This document shows, one piece after another, positions 24,300 to 35,600 of a stretch of 52,426 nucleotides of DNA. Positions within the stretch are counted from its first letter, which is position 1. Each line of letters begins with the position of its first letter. The stretch is from Frankiaceae bacterium (GTDB taxonomy: Bacteria > Actinomycetota > Actinomycetes > BP-191), in contig DATMES010000036.1 of NCBI GenBank assembly GCA_035556555.1, forward strand, positions 1 to 52,426, given 5' to 3'. The notes beneath the pieces are model-generated. The model worked only from the letters and a program-made list of their open reading frames with translations. It was not told the DNA's origin and did no database searches. The translations under genes and the position numbers were made by a program.

Positions 24300-25523
24300 T
24301 TAGCGTACTGAGGCTCGCACCCGCACGCGGTGTTCGCCGTTGGTCTTGTGCTCCGCCACGGTGTAGCGCACTCTGCGGTGGAACTCCGCCGGCAGCGGAG
24401 CAGAGTGCGGCACCTCACGTGCGCCGTCGGCAGATGCGAGCAAGGCTCGTCCGAGAGCCTCGACCATCGCCGTCTGAACCGCGTTGCCGATCTGCCGGAA
24501 GCGGCTCGCCGCGCCCCCGGAGAAGCGCCACTCGGGGGGGAAACCCTGCAGCGCTGCACATTCGCGCCAAGTCAGCCGACGATGCGCTCCACTTGGCTCA
24601 CGAATCCAGTCGGGCGTCGCCGCAGCCCGGATCGTTCGCGAGGGCACCAGCGGGTCGGCGACGAAGCAATCCTGACGGTATCCCCAGTGGCCGCTGGGCC
24701 GGTTGTTCTCGACGCGGCCCTGCGTCCGCAGGCCCGTACCGGGCATCAGCGTGGCCAGCTCCGCGGCTCGTCGCTCGTTCGGACGAACGACGTCCTCCGG
24801 GTACGGCGGCGGCAGCAACTCGAGGAACTCGCCCAACGTCACCCAGGGCAACCGTCCCGGTGCCTGCGCCGGGTCCTTGGCATGGGTCGGCTCGGGTATC
24901 GCGGGCAGACGGACGTCGCGTGAGGCGAGCATGTAGAGGCGAACGCGCCGCTGCGGTGCGCCGAAATCCGCGGCGTTCAATGTCGCGAAACGCGTGGCGT
25001 AGCCGAGGTTCTCGAACTCCGCCTTGATCCACGCGAGAACCTCGCCCGGACGCCCTGTTCGACCTACTGCGGTGACAAGGCCGCGAACGTTCTCGAACAA
25101 CACAAGTGAGGGGTTCAGCTCGTCCGTCAGCCGGATCATCTCGGAGATGAGCTGACCGCGGTCGTCTTGGAGCCCTCGCTGCAACCCGGCGGACGACCAT
25201 GGCTGGCACGGCGGTCCGCCCGCGAGCAACGTAGGCCGCCACGCCTTCCCAGCGCGGGCGGGACGGAGATCCGCCCCGTTCAGACCGCGGATGTCTGCGC
25301 GGACGATCCGCGCACCGCGGAGGTATGTGTCACAGGGTCCGCCCATGATCGGAATATGGGCTTCCCGAGACGCGACCATCGTCGTGACGCAGTCGGAGTC
25401 GCTATCCGTCGCCGTCACCGTCCGCCATCCGGCGCGCTCGAGAGCGACGTCCATTCCCCCCGCTCCGGCGAACAACGAGATGACGCTCGGCCGCTGCCGC
25501 GAGCGGCCGATCCGTTGCGTCAC
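24300..25523 (-). CDS. DNA (cytosine-5) methyltransferase of the restriction system
   Basis: A 407-residue C5 methyltransferase. Two GTG codons, at 25529 and 25523, could start it; GAGGAG lies 5 bases before the second, which is preferred. Motifs: I (VISLFAGAGGMDVALE), IV (AGGPPCQPWSSAG, catalytic Cys), VI (LFENVRGL), VIII (FGAPQRRVRLYML), and X (RFRQIGNAV). It transfers methyl groups from SAM to cytosine C5 within the recognition site and protects host DNA from the adjacent endonuclease. The target recognition region lies between VIII and X. It is divergent from a small ribbon-helix-helix gene. Confidence 0.93.
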   Translation of the reverse strand: MTQRIGRSRQRPSVISLFAGAGGMDVALERAGWRTVTATDSDSDCVTTMVASREAHIPIMGGPCDTYLRGARIVRADIRGLNGADLRPARAGKAWRPTLLAGGPPCQPWSSAGLQRGLQDDRGQLISEMIRLTDELNPSLVLFENVRGLVTAVGRTGRPGEVLAWIKAEFENLGYATRFATLNAADFGAPQRRVRLYMLASRDVRLPAIPEPTHAKDPAQAPGRLPWVTLGEFLELLPPPYPEDVVRPNERRAAELATLMPGTGLRTQGRVENNRPSGHWGYRQDCFVADPLVPSRTIRAAATPDWIREPSGAHRRLTWRECAALQGFPPEWRFSGGAASRFRQIGNAVQTAMVEALGRALLASADGAREVPHSAPLPAEFHRRVRYTVAEHKTNGEHRVRVRASVR

Positions 25524-25563
25524 ACGCACTCCTCGTCACTCACCCTGACCGCTACGATCTACT

Positions 25564-25576
25564 CTCTAGACTCTAG
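25564..25576. promoter_or_regulatory. Candidate operator: CTCTAG direct repeat / CTAGA-C-TCTAG palindrome
   Basis: The sequence CTCTAGACTCTAG lies in the 60-base divergent gap between the methyltransferase gene and the ribbon-helix-helix gene. It is at once a 7-base-period direct repeat of CTCTAG and an 11-base inverted repeat. AT-rich CTAG sequence is rare here and stands out. A possible -10 for the rightward gene (TAGACT, 25567-25572) lies within it, with CTGACC about 16 bases upstream, so a bound protein would block that promoter. The assignment is inference. Confidence 0.4.
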
Positions 25577-25583
25577 CGAGGGG

Positions 25584-25865
25584 GTGCGACAAAAACTGGC
25601 AAGCGAGCGCGCACGTTCTGAACAGGTGAACATCAGGCTGACCGAAGGCGAGCACGATGTGCTGCGCGCGCTGGCGTTCCTGGACAACACCTCAGGGGCC
25701 GATGTCTTGCGCGATGTCGTCTCGTCGCACCTTGCGCAGCAGGCACAAGATCCCGACGTACGCTCTGCGCTGGCCGCGTTGACGGCACGCCGCGCACGAC
25801 AGGAAGGCCGTCTGACGTCGCTTCGGCGCAAGGCCGCGGGACGCGACGGCGCCAAGGGCAGCTAG
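25584..25865 (+). CDS. Small ribbon-helix-helix-like protein divergent from the methyltransferase
   Basis: A 93-residue frame from GTG 25584 (possibly leaderless, since the candidate -10 ends 11 bases before it); GTG 25626 would give 79 residues. The segment EQVNIRLTEGEHDVLRALAF then SGADVLRDVVSSHLAQQA fits a ribbon-helix-helix fold: strand, helix, turn, helix. A charged helix (ALTARRARQEGRL) follows. Such proteins are repressors or antitoxins. Its location suggests a controller of the restriction-modification genes or a mobility-related regulator. Its stop overlaps that of the convergent DLW-39 gene. Confidence 0.6.
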   Translation: MRQKLASERARSEQVNIRLTEGEHDVLRALAFLDNTSGADVLRDVVSSHLAQQAQDPDVRSALAALTARRARQEGRLTSLRRKAAGRDGAKGS

Positions 25866-25993
25866 CGCAGGTCCGGCGCCGCCGTGGCCTCGGTCCAGAG
25901 GTCCTGCTCGTCCTTCTTCGCCTTGGCCTTCTTCGCGGCGAAGAACCCGCCGACGGCGGCGACCAGCAGGAACAGCTTCTTCTTCTTGGCCAT
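25862..25993 (-). CDS. DLW-39 family small protein
   Basis: A 43-residue protein: basic start MAKKKKLF, one short membrane helix (LLVAAVGGFFAA), a lysine-rich stretch, and the signature EQDLWTEATAA that names the DLW-39 family. This tiny actinobacterial protein is conserved near tRNA-Ile/tRNA-Ala and gyrA; its function is unknown. Here it has been separated from both tRNA genes by accessory DNA, which helps to locate the insertions. Confidence 0.85.
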   Translation of the reverse strand: MAKKKKLFLLVAAVGGFFAAKKAKAKKDEQDLWTEATAAPDLR

Positions 25994-26070
25994 CGTGTGT
26001 ACGCCTCTCGCACCAGGACAACGGGCTCGGTCTCCGACCGTACCCCACACTCGCCCCGCGCGACGTGGAA

Positions 26071-26085
26071 TACCCCTGGGGGGTA
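26071..26085. promoter_or_regulatory. CsoR operator upstream of csoR-copZ-copA
   Basis: TACCCCTGGGGGGTA is a near-perfect inverted repeat of TACCCC, the known binding pattern of copper-sensing CsoR repressors (GTA/TAC ends around C/G tracts). It lies 33 bases before the csoR ATG, as expected for autoregulation. Binding of Cu(I) to CsoR would release it and switch on the efflux genes. Confidence 0.85.
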
Positions 26086-26117
26086 CGCTGGTTGCGAGCG
26101 ACCGAGGAGGCCACGAC

Positions 26118-26399
26118 ATGCACGGGTACACGGCCGGCAAGGACGACCTGACCAAGCGGCTGCGCCGCATCGAGGGCCAGGTCCGCGGCATCCAGCGGAT
26201 GGTCGAGGAGGACACGTACTGCATCGACGTCCTCACCCAGATCTCCGCCGCGACGAAGGCGCTCGAAGCCGTCGCGCTCGGGCTCCTCGAGGACCACCTG
26301 CACCACTGCGTCGCCGCGGCGGTGGCCGCCGGTGGCGCGGAGAGCGACGCCAAGATCACCGAGGCCGCGGCGGCGGTACGCCGCCTGGTCCGTTCCTAG
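26118..26399 (+). CDS. csoR: CsoR-family copper-sensing repressor
   Basis: A 93-residue all-helical DUF156 protein starting at ATG 26118. The Cu(I) ligands C35, H60 and C64 keep the spacing of the mycobacterial C-H-C site (25 then 4 residues). The conserved [21 protein letters not shown] helix provides DNA contacts. The residues define copper rather than formaldehyde or persulfide sensing. The operator upstream and copZ-copA immediately downstream make it a self-contained copper response. Confidence 0.94.
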   Translation: MHGYTAGKDDLTKRLRRIEGQVRGIQRMVEEDTYCIDVLTQISAATKALEAVALGLLEDHLHHCVAAAVAAGGAESDAKITEAAAAVRRLVRS

Positions 26400-26407
26400 G
26401 GAGCGAC

Positions 26408-26611
26408 ATGAGCACGCGTACGTACACGGTCGACGGGATGACCTGCCAGCACTGCGTCGACGCCATCACCGGCGAGGTCACGAAGGTCGGGGGCGTCGCC
26501 GACGTCACCGTCGACCTCGGCGCCAAGACCGTCACCGTCGACGGCGAGCCTCTCGACGACGCCGCGATCCGCGCGGCCATCGACGAGGCCGGATACACCG
26601 TGAGGGGGTAG
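26408..26611 (+). CDS. copZ: CopZ-type copper chaperone
   Basis: A 67-residue heavy-metal-associated (ferredoxin-like) domain with the Cu(I)-binding MTCQHC motif (C13, C16) near the N-terminus and the usual beta-alpha-beta-beta-alpha-beta hydrophobic pattern. It delivers Cu(I) to the P-type ATPase encoded next and may exchange copper with CsoR. The gene starts 8 bases after csoR and its TAG stop touches the first candidate GTG of copA. Confidence 0.93.
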   Translation: MSTRTYTVDGMTCQHCVDAITGEVTKVGGVADVTVDLGAKTVTVDGEPLDDAAIRAAIDEAGYTVRG

Positions 26612-26616
26612 TGGCC

Positions 26617-28797
<2,181 letters not shown>

Positions 28798-28906
28798 CGG
28801 CTGTTTGACGCCATGCCCCTCGGCGGGTGTTGGATCTCGTACGGCTGCCGTGTCGCCCCCCGTCGACACGGCCGTTCAGGGGGAAGCCGAACACGGAGGT
28901 AGACGC

Positions 28907-30370
28907 ATGGCGACGTACACCCGCAGGAACGCCTGGGAGCTGGAGACCGAAGACCCCGGCAACGTCTGGGACCCCTACACCCTGGCGTACGCCAAGGCCG
29001 TCGTGGAGATGCGGTCGAGGGCGGACGACGACCCGACGAGCTGGACGTACCAGGCCGCGATGCACGGCACGTACACGACCCCGCCCGCCGGAGCCACGTG
29101 GAACCAGTGCCAGCACGGCTCGTGGTACTTCCTGCCCTGGCACCGCATGTACTGCTACTGGTTCGAGCGCATCGTCCGCTCGATCGTCATCGCCCAGGGA
29201 GGTCCCGACGACTGGTCGCTGCCGTACTGGAACTACAGCGCCAGCACGCAGCAGGCGGCGATGCCGCCGGCGTTCCGCCTGCCCACGTGGAACCCCGACG
29301 GCCAGGGCGAGCAGCCGAACCCGCTCTACACGACGCACCGGGCCCAGAAGTACAACGACGGCGACCCGCTGCCGCCCAGCGTCGTGTCGCTCGAGGCGCT
29401 CACCGCGACGAACTTCTCCGGCCCGCCGCTGCCTGGCTTCGGCAGCGTGCCGACCGGCTGGAGCCACGAGCCGCACGTGTTCGGGCGGCTCGAGAACATC
29501 CCGCACAACCAGGTGCACGTGCAGATCGGCGGCAACGAGCAGGACCCGTGCGTCGGCGGCTGGATGGTCGACCCGAACTGCGCCGCCGAGGACCCGATCT
29601 TCTGGCTGCACCACTCGAACATCGACAGGCTGTGGAGCGTCTGGAACGACGCCGGCGGCGCCAACCCCGACCGCGTCAAGGCGTGGACGGGGTACGTGTT
29701 CCACTTCTGGGACGAGAACGGCGACCCGCAGACCATGACGCCGGGCGACGTGAGCAGCCTGTCCCAGCTGGACTACGTGTACGAGCCGACGGCGGCGGAG
29801 GAGGGGGCGCGGATGGCGGCACCGACCGGTCGTGCCGCGGGTGGCTCCGGCGACGCGGTCGACCCCGGCGCGGCGCGGCGCAACGCCCCGCGGCTCGTCG
29901 CGGCGTCCGAGAACGAGGTCGAGCTGACCGGCGGCCGTACGGACGTCACGGTCCCCGTGGGCGGCGGCGGCAACGACCGGCTGCGCGCGGTCGCCGACCC
30001 GGCCGACGCGTCGGCGCAGCACGTGTACCTCAACGTCGAGGGGCTCACCGCCGAGCACACGCCCGGCACGTCGTGGGAGGTCCACCTCAACCTCCCCGCG
30101 GACGCGCCCGGCGGCGGCGGCGACCGGCTCGTCGGGCTGGTGTCGTTCTTCGGGTTCCGCCGGCAGCTCGACGCGGACTCGCACGGGCTGGGGCCGATGG
30201 TGCACACGTTCGACATCACCGACCTCGTCTCCGGGCTGCGCGACCGCGGCGAGTGGGACGAGCTCGCGGCGACGGTGTCGTTCGTGCCGGTCGGCGGCGA
30301 CGACGTGGCCGAGGGCGGCGCCGTGCACGGGCGGCCGCGGGTCGGCCGGGTCAGCATCAGCACGCAGTAG
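28907..30370 (+). CDS. Tyrosinase / polyphenol oxidase with C-terminal KFDV-like domain
   Basis: A 487-residue type 3 copper enzyme starting at ATG 28907 after GGAGGT. CuA ligands are H53, H70 and H79. C68-x-H70 matches the Cys-His thioether motif of fungal and plant enzymes. CuB ligands lie in PHNQVHVQIGG (H200, H204) and FWLHHSNIDRLW. The last ~140 residues resemble the PPO1_KFDV domain of plant polyphenol oxidases, which covers the active site in the latent enzyme. There is no Sec or Tat signal, unlike some exported bacterial tyrosinases, and no MelC1-type copper chaperone gene. It should oxidise monophenols or diphenols to quinones, in the cytoplasm unless exported with a partner. Confidence 0.92.
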   Translation: MATYTRRNAWELETEDPGNVWDPYTLAYAKAVVEMRSRADDDPTSWTYQAAMHGTYTTPPAGATWNQCQHGSWYFLPWHRMYCYWFERIVRSIVIAQGGPDDWSLPYWNYSASTQQAAMPPAFRLPTWNPDGQGEQPNPLYTTHRAQKYNDGDPLPPSVVSLEALTATNFSGPPLPGFGSVPTGWSHEPHVFGRLENIPHNQVHVQIGGNEQDPCVGGWMVDPNCAAEDPIFWLHHSNIDRLWSVWNDAGGANPDRVKAWTGYVFHFWDENGDPQTMTPGDVSSLSQLDYVYEPTAAEEGARMAAPTGRAAGGSGDAVDPGAARRNAPRLVAASENEVELTGGRTDVTVPVGGGGNDRLRAVADPADASAQHVYLNVEGLTAEHTPGTSWEVHLNLPADAPGGGGDRLVGLVSFFGFRRQLDADSHGLGPMVHTFDITDLVSGLRDRGEWDELAATVSFVPVGGDDVAEGGAVHGRPRVGRVSISTQ

Positions 30371-30382
30371 GCGGGTCCGTCG

Positions 30383-31072
30383 ATGACGGTGCTGCCGTGG
30401 CGGGGGCCGGTACGCCGGCTCCCGCCGCTGCCGTGGGTGGTCGCGGCGATCGTCGTGGCGTGGGTCGTGCTGGCCGGCGCGTACGCCGCGGGGTACGGCG
30501 GGTGGTTCGGCCACGAGCGGGCCGGGTCGGTCGTCGCGTGGCAGGTGATGACGGTCGCGATGATGGGGCCGTCGTGCCTGCCGGTCGCGCGGTACGTCGC
30601 GGCCAACACGCTCGTGCCGGGTCCCGCCGTCGCCCTGTTCCTCGGCGGGTACCTCGCGGCGTGGACGGCGTTCCTCGGCGCGTTCGCGCTGGCGGACCTC
30701 GCGGCGCACGCGGTGGCCGAGCCGGGGTCCGGCGGCGCCGGCGCGGGGGTTGCTCTGGCGCTCGCGGCGGGGTGGCAGCTGACGCCGTACAAGCGGACGT
30801 TCCTCCGCGCCTGCCGCACCGTGGACGTGCTGCCCGCGCACGGCGCGCGCGCCCGCCGCGCCGCCGGGCGGCTCGGGCTCGGCCAGGGCGCGGCGTGCGT
30901 CGGGTCGTGCGGGGCGCTGATGCTCGCCGCGATGGCGACGGGCTCGGTGGCGTTCATGGCGGCGTTCGCCGTCCTGGCGTGGCTGGAGAAGGCGGCGGGG
31001 CGGCCGCTGCCGCTCGCCCGGCCGAGCGCGGCGGTCCTCGTCGCGGCGGCGCTCGCGTACGTCCTGGCGTAG
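30383..31072 (+). CDS. DUF2182 integral membrane protein
   Basis: A 229-residue polytopic protein (about five or six helices) starting 12 bases after the tyrosinase gene. DUF2182 marks include WQVMTVAMMGPSCLPV, GWQLTPYKRTFLRACR and AACVGSCGALML. The conserved methionines and cysteines in membrane segments suggest metal handling, but no activity is established for the family. DUF2182 genes are often paired with DUF1326; here the partner is a tyrosinase instead, suggesting a role in copper loading or quinone-related chemistry. That link is inference from gene context. Confidence 0.82.
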   Translation: MTVLPWRGPVRRLPPLPWVVAAIVVAWVVLAGAYAAGYGGWFGHERAGSVVAWQVMTVAMMGPSCLPVARYVAANTLVPGPAVALFLGGYLAAWTAFLGAFALADLAAHAVAEPGSGGAGAGVALALAAGWQLTPYKRTFLRACRTVDVLPAHGARARRAAGRLGLGQGAACVGSCGALMLAAMATGSVAFMAAFAVLAWLEKAAGRPLPLARPSAAVLVAAALAYVLA

Positions 31073-31561
31073 GTGCACCATCGCCCGGTGACCTCCCCGG
31101 TGGTGCGCCCTGGCGCGCGGGTGCTGCTGCTCGACGACGCGGACAGGCTGCTGCTGTTCCGCGGTGTGAGCGACGCGGGCGACGGCTTCTGGTTCCCGCC
31201 CGGCGGCGCTGTGGAGCCGGGCGAGGACGCGGCGGCTGCCGCCGTGCGCGAGGTACGCGAGGAGACGGGCGCGGAGGTCGTGCTCGGGCCCGAGGTCTGG
31301 CACCGGCGGCACGTCGTGGCGTGGGGCGGGGTGACGTACGACTGCAGGGAGCGGTGGTTCGTGGCGCGGGTGGCGGCGTTCGAGGTCGACACGAGCGGGT
31401 TCACCGACGAGGAGCACGAGGCCGGCTTCGTACACCGGTGGTGGACGCTCGCGGAGCTGCGCGCCGCGACCGAGCGCCTGGTGCCGGCCGTGCTGGCGAC
31501 GGCGCTGGAGACGTTGCTGCGCGAAGGCCCGCCCGCGGAGCCTGTGGACGTCGGGGTCTAG
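31073..31561 (+). CDS. NUDIX hydrolase
   Basis: A 162-residue protein starting at GTG 31073 directly after the DUF2182 stop (GTG 31088 is also possible). The NUDIX box is complete: [26 protein letters not shown] (GX5EX7REUXEEXGU). The preceding strands ([19 protein letters not shown]) and FWFPPGG are typical. Substrates are nucleoside diphosphate derivatives, not determinable here. Being in line with the tyrosinase genes it may be co-transcribed. Its stop overlaps that of a convergent small gene. Confidence 0.9.
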   Translation: MHHRPVTSPVVRPGARVLLLDDADRLLLFRGVSDAGDGFWFPPGGAVEPGEDAAAAAVREVREETGAEVVLGPEVWHRRHVVAWGGVTYDCRERWFVARVAAFEVDTSGFTDEEHEAGFVHRWWTLAELRAATERLVPAVLATALETLLREGPPAEPVDVGV

Positions 31562-31776
31562 CTGGAGACGACCGCCAGGATCCCGAGGACGACGAGGATC
31601 CCGATGACCACCCACACTGTCGGCGTGATCATGGCGGGCCGGTACTTGAGCCCCGCGGCGTGCATCTGCTCGGCGGCACGGACCGTGGCGGCGTCGGGCT
31701 GACGCCCCGTGGCGAGCGCGTCGTTGCGGCCGACGTGCTGAGCCGCGCTGTCCGGCGGCGGTACCCCCATGACCAT
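31558..31776 (-). CDS. Small tail-anchored-like membrane protein
   Basis: A 72-residue protein starting at ATG 31776 (or ATG 31770). A soluble N-terminal part ([19 protein letters not shown]) is followed by a C-terminal membrane helix ([23 protein letters not shown]), suggesting a tail anchor. No family was recognised. It is convergent with the NUDIX gene and shares stop-codon bases with it. Confidence 0.6.
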   Translation of the reverse strand: MVMGVPPPDSAAQHVGRNDALATGRQPDAATVRAAEQMHAAGLKYRPAMITPTVWVVIGILVVLGILAVVSS

Positions 31777-31884
31777 GCGGCGCAGCGTACTCCCCAGGTG
31801 AGCCGCCGGATACGCCGGTCTCGTCACCCCGCCGCGTCGCCGGTACCGTCGGCGGTCCCTACCCGTACGACACGGAGGAGCACG

Positions 31885-32076
31885 ATGAGACCCAGACGAG
31901 TTCTTGCTCTGCGCGCGGAGACGCTCGGCGAGCTGACCACGGAGGAGCTGACCGGCATCGCCGGCGCCGCGATCCCCACCGCCCCGATCGTCGCGTGCGT
32001 GAGCCGCGAGCTGAACTGCGCGATCTACGACCCGCACTCCATCGTCTGCCAGGTGGTCTCCGAGCGCGTCTGCTGA
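31885..32076 (+). CDS. RiPP-like precursor peptide
   Basis: A 63-residue peptide with a strong ribosome-binding site (GGAGGAG, 8 bases before ATG). The leader VLALRAETLGELTTEELTGI matches the leader type seen in actinobacterial class I lanthipeptides and related RiPPs (L-LR-ETL-ELT-EEL--V-G), ending in GIAGAA, a plausible cleavage region. The following 34-residue core IPTAPIVACVSRELNCAIYD... has four cysteines and few Ser/Thr, so lanthionine, thioether or disulfide cross-links are all possible. No modifying enzyme is encoded within the window. The gene is followed by a strong terminator. Confidence 0.62.
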   Translation: MRPRRVLALRAETLGELTTEELTGIAGAAIPTAPIVACVSRELNCAIYDPHSIVCQVVSERVC

Positions 32077-32095
32077 GCGGTCGTACGCACGAGTC

Positions 32096-32122
32096 GGCCC
32101 GTCCGCGAGGTGCGGACGGGCC
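32096..32122. terminator. Strong hairpin terminator between precursor peptide and tRNA-Ile genes
   Basis: A perfect 11-bp stem (GGCCCGTCCGC / GCGGACGGGCC) with a 5-base loop lies 19 bases after the precursor stop and 22 bases beyond the 3' end of the convergent tRNA-Ile. GTTGTCGT follows on the plus strand. It can terminate both converging transcripts. Confidence 0.75.
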
Positions 32123-32144
32123 GTTGTCGTGCGGGGTGTGCGAG

Positions 32145-32218
32145 TGGGCCTGGGAGGACTTGAACCTCCGGCCTCATCCTTATCAGGGATGCGCTCTAAC
32201 CAGCTGAGCTACAGGCCC
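32145..32218 (-). tRNA. tRNA-Ile (anticodon GAT)
   Basis: The minus strand folds into a 74-base tRNA: acceptor GGGCCTG/CAGGCCC with discriminator A, D arm GCTCAGCTGGTTAGAGC, anticodon arm CATCC-CTGATAA-GGATG (GAT), and T arm GGAGG-TTCAAGT-CCTCC. CCA is not encoded. It follows gyrA and the DUF3566 gene on the same strand, as in most actinobacteria. Confidence 0.96.
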
Positions 32219-32249
32219 GCGTGCGGAGGAGAGGGTACCCCAGGCGCCG

Positions 32250-32687
32250 TCAGTCCCGCTCCGCCAGCGTCAGCTCGATGCCGCCGACGATGTCCGAGCA
32301 GAGGTTGTAGAGGAACGCGCCGAGGGTGCTGATCGCGGTGATGATGACGACGTTGATCGCCCCGATGACCGCCGCGCCGCCGATGACCTTGCCCGCGGAG
32401 AACGTCACGTCGAAGCCGCCCGTGGGCCGGTCGGCGGGCCCGGTCTCGGTGATGTCGCGGACGATGTCGTTGATCGAGTCGAAGATCCCGAGCGAGTCGA
32501 GCGCGAAGTAGAGCGCCGCCACCGCGACGACGAACACGATGAGCAGGCAGATCGAGAACAGCAGCGAGAACTTCAGCACCGACCACGGGTCGACGCGGCG
32601 TACGACGAGCCGTGCCCGCCGGGGTTTGCCGGTCTTCAACGGCTGCGCGGACGCCGGGCCGGCGGCGGCCGACGGGCCGGGCGTCAC
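32250..32687 (-). CDS. DUF3566 membrane protein
   Basis: A 145-residue protein starting at GTG 32687, overlapping the gyrA stop (GTGA). After a proline/alanine start, [24 protein letters not shown] leads into a first membrane helix (about 34-58). A second long helix lies in the last third ([27 protein letters not shown]). The family is conserved downstream of gyrA in actinobacteria (mycobacterial Rv0007 position). Its function is unknown. The C-terminus [11 protein letters not shown] is typical. Confidence 0.92.
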   Translation of the reverse strand: MTPGPSAAAGPASAQPLKTGKPRRARLVVRRVDPWSVLKFSLLFSICLLIVFVVAVAALYFALDSLGIFDSINDIVRDITETGPADRPTGGFDVTFSAGKVIGGAAVIGAINVVIITAISTLGAFLYNLCSDIVGGIELTLAERD

Positions 32688-35600
32688 GCGCCGGCCCCCT
32701 CGTCGTCGGCGTCGTCGTTCTCGGCGTTGCGGGCCACGGCGACGACGGTAGCGCCGGCGTCGAGGTTGATGAGCTTGACGCCCATCGTGGCGCGCGAGAG
32801 GTGACGCAGCGGCTTGACCGGCATCCGGATGACGACGCCGTTGGAGGTGATGGCGAACAGCTCGTCGTCGGGCTGCACGACGAGCGCGCCGACGAGCTGG
32901 CCGCGCTTGGCGACGATGCGCGCGGTGAGCACGCCCTTGCCGCCGCGCCCCTGCGGCGAGTACTCCTCGATCCGCGTCTTCTTGCCGAACCCGCCGTCGG
33001 TGACGACGAGCAGCGCCGCGCCCTCCTGGACGACCTGCATCGACAGCAGCTCGTCGCCGTCGTTGAGGCGCATGCCGATGACGCCCGAGGTCGCGCGGCC
33101 CATGGGGCGCAACGCCTCGTCGTCGGCCGTGAACCGGATCGACTGCGCCTGCCGGCTGACCAGGATCAGGTCGTCCTCGGCGGTGATGAGCGTCGCGCCG
33201 ATGAGCTCGTCGTCCTCGCGGAGGTTGACCGCGATGAGCCCGCCGGAACGGTTGGAGTCGAACTCGCTCAGCGCCGTCTTCTTCGTGATGCCCTTGCGGG
33301 TGGCGAGGACGAGGTACGGCGCGACGCCGTAGTCCTTGATGTCGATGACCTGGGCGATCTTCTCGTCCGGCTGGAACGCGAGGATGTTCGCCACGTGCTG
33401 GCCCTTGGCGGTGCGGGCCTGCTCGGGCAGCTCGTACGCCTTGCAGCGGTAGACACGGCCCTTGTTCGTGAAGAACAGGATCCAGTGGTGCGTGTTGGTG
33501 ACGAAGAAGTGCTCGACGATGTCGTCCTCGCGCAGCTGCGCGCCCTGCACGCCGCGGCCGCCGCGGCGCTGCTGCCGATAGACGTCGGTCTTGGTGCGCT
33601 TGGCGTAGCCGCCGCGCGTCACCGTGACGACGACGTCCTCCTGCGCGATGAGGTCCTCGTCGGAGAGGTCGCCCTCGGCGGGGAGGAGCCGCGTACGCCG
33701 CTCGTCGCCGTACTTCTCCGCGATCTCGGCCAGCTCGGTCTTGATGATCGAACGCTGCCGGGGGACGTTGGCGAGGATGTCGCGCAGGTCGGCGATCTCC
33801 CGCTCGCGTTCGCCGAGCTCGTCGATGATCTTCTGGCGTTCGAGGGCGGCGAGCCGGCGCAGCTGCATGTCGAGGATCGCGACGGCCTGGATCTCGTCGA
33901 TGTCGAGCAGGTCCATGAGGCCTGACCGCGCCGCCTCGGCCGACTCGGAGCCGCGGATGAGCGCGATGACGGCGTCGAGCTGGTCGAGGGCCTTGGCGAG
34001 GCCACGCAGGATGTGGGCGCGTTCCTCGGCCTTGCGCAGCTGGTAGCGGGTGCGGCGCTGGATGACCTCGACCTGGTGCTCGACGTAGTACGTCACGAAC
34101 TCGTCGAGGCGCAGCGTGCGCGGCACGCCGTCGACGATCGCGAGCATGTTGGCGCCGAACGTGTCCTGCAGCTGCGTGTGCTTGTACAGGTTGTTGAGGA
34201 CGACCTTCGCGACGGCGTCGCGCTTGAGCACGATGACGAGGCGCTGGCCGGTGCGGGCGCTCGACTCGTCCTTGACGTCGGCGATGCCGCTGATCTTGCC
34301 GTCCTTGACCAGCTCGGCGATCTTCTCGGCGAGGTTGTCGGGGTTGACCTGGTACGGCAGCTCGGTCACCACGAGGATCGTGCGGCCCTTGCGGTCCTCG
34401 TCGACCTCGACGACGGCGCGCATACGGATGGAGCCGCGGCCGGTGCGGTAGGCGTCCTCGATGCCCTGGCGGCCGACGACCAGCGCGGCGGTCGGGAAGT
34501 CGGGGCCCTTGATTCGTTCCATCAAGGCCTCGAGGAGCTCCTCGGGCTGCGCGTCGGGGTGGTCGAGCGCCCACTCGACGCCGGCCGCGACCTCGCGGAG
34601 GTTGTGCGGCGGGATGCTCGTCGCCATGCCGACCGCGATGCCGGCGGCGCCGTTGACCAGCAGGTTGGGGATGCGGCTGGGGAGGACCGTCGGCTCGGAG
34701 GAGCGGCCGTCGTAGTTGGGCTTGAAGTCGACCGTCTCCTGGTCGATCTCCCGCAGCATCTCCATGGCGAGCGGCGCGAGCTTGGCCTCGGTGTTGTGGC
34801 TGACGAAGCCGTTGGAGACGAACGCGTGGTCGTCGGTGTCGACCCGGATGGAGTAGACCGGCTGGATACCGGCGTCCTCGACGGTCGCCACCTCGGCGAA
34901 GTAGTAGCCGGACTCGACGAGCGGCTCCACGACCCGCCGGGCCTCGGCGCTGGTGACGTGCGACCAGATCAGGCCGGCGTCGCGCTCCCAGCGCTCGACC
35001 CGGTCGACGTTGTGCCTGCGCAGCCAGTCGCGGTCGGCGTACGAGGTGGCGCCCTCGGCGCGCAGGTACCCGGCCACGAACGGGATGTGGTCGCCGGACA
35101 GCGCGGTGCTCTCCAGCGGGATCGTCTCCAGGGCGGCGTCGAGCTTGGCCTGCTTGGCGCCGACGAAACCGACCTCCCGCGCGAACCGGCGGGCGTCACG
35201 GCGGTTGGTGACGACGACCTTGTACTCGCCGCTCGCGTGCGTGCACAGGCGCGAGACCACGCCGAACTCCAGCAGGAGGTCCTGCACGTCACGCGCGAGC
35301 CGGCGGCTCCGCGTCGGGTACGACACCTGGATCGTGTTGCGCGGCAGCAGCGACGAGGAACCGTCGCCCGTGAGGAGCGACTGAAGGAATGCCCGCTTGA
35401 CCCCCGGCGACCCGGTCCACACGAACTCGGGTACGACCTTCGCGGCGCTGCGCAGCCCGACGAGGCACGCCAGCGGCGAGGCCCGGAACGCGTCGAGGTT
35501 CTGCACGTCGAGCTCGTGGATGACGTTGCCGGACGCGATCGTCCGCGAGTTGACGTAGCGCGGACCGCCCACGATCGCGTCGTACGCCTCGACGACGTCG

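Noticed and set aside
28805-28835. TTGACG plus TTGGAT as a tyrosinase promoter
   Set aside because: The spacer would be 19 bases and the -10 is poor; transcription from the cop operon is equally possible, so it was not listed as a feature.
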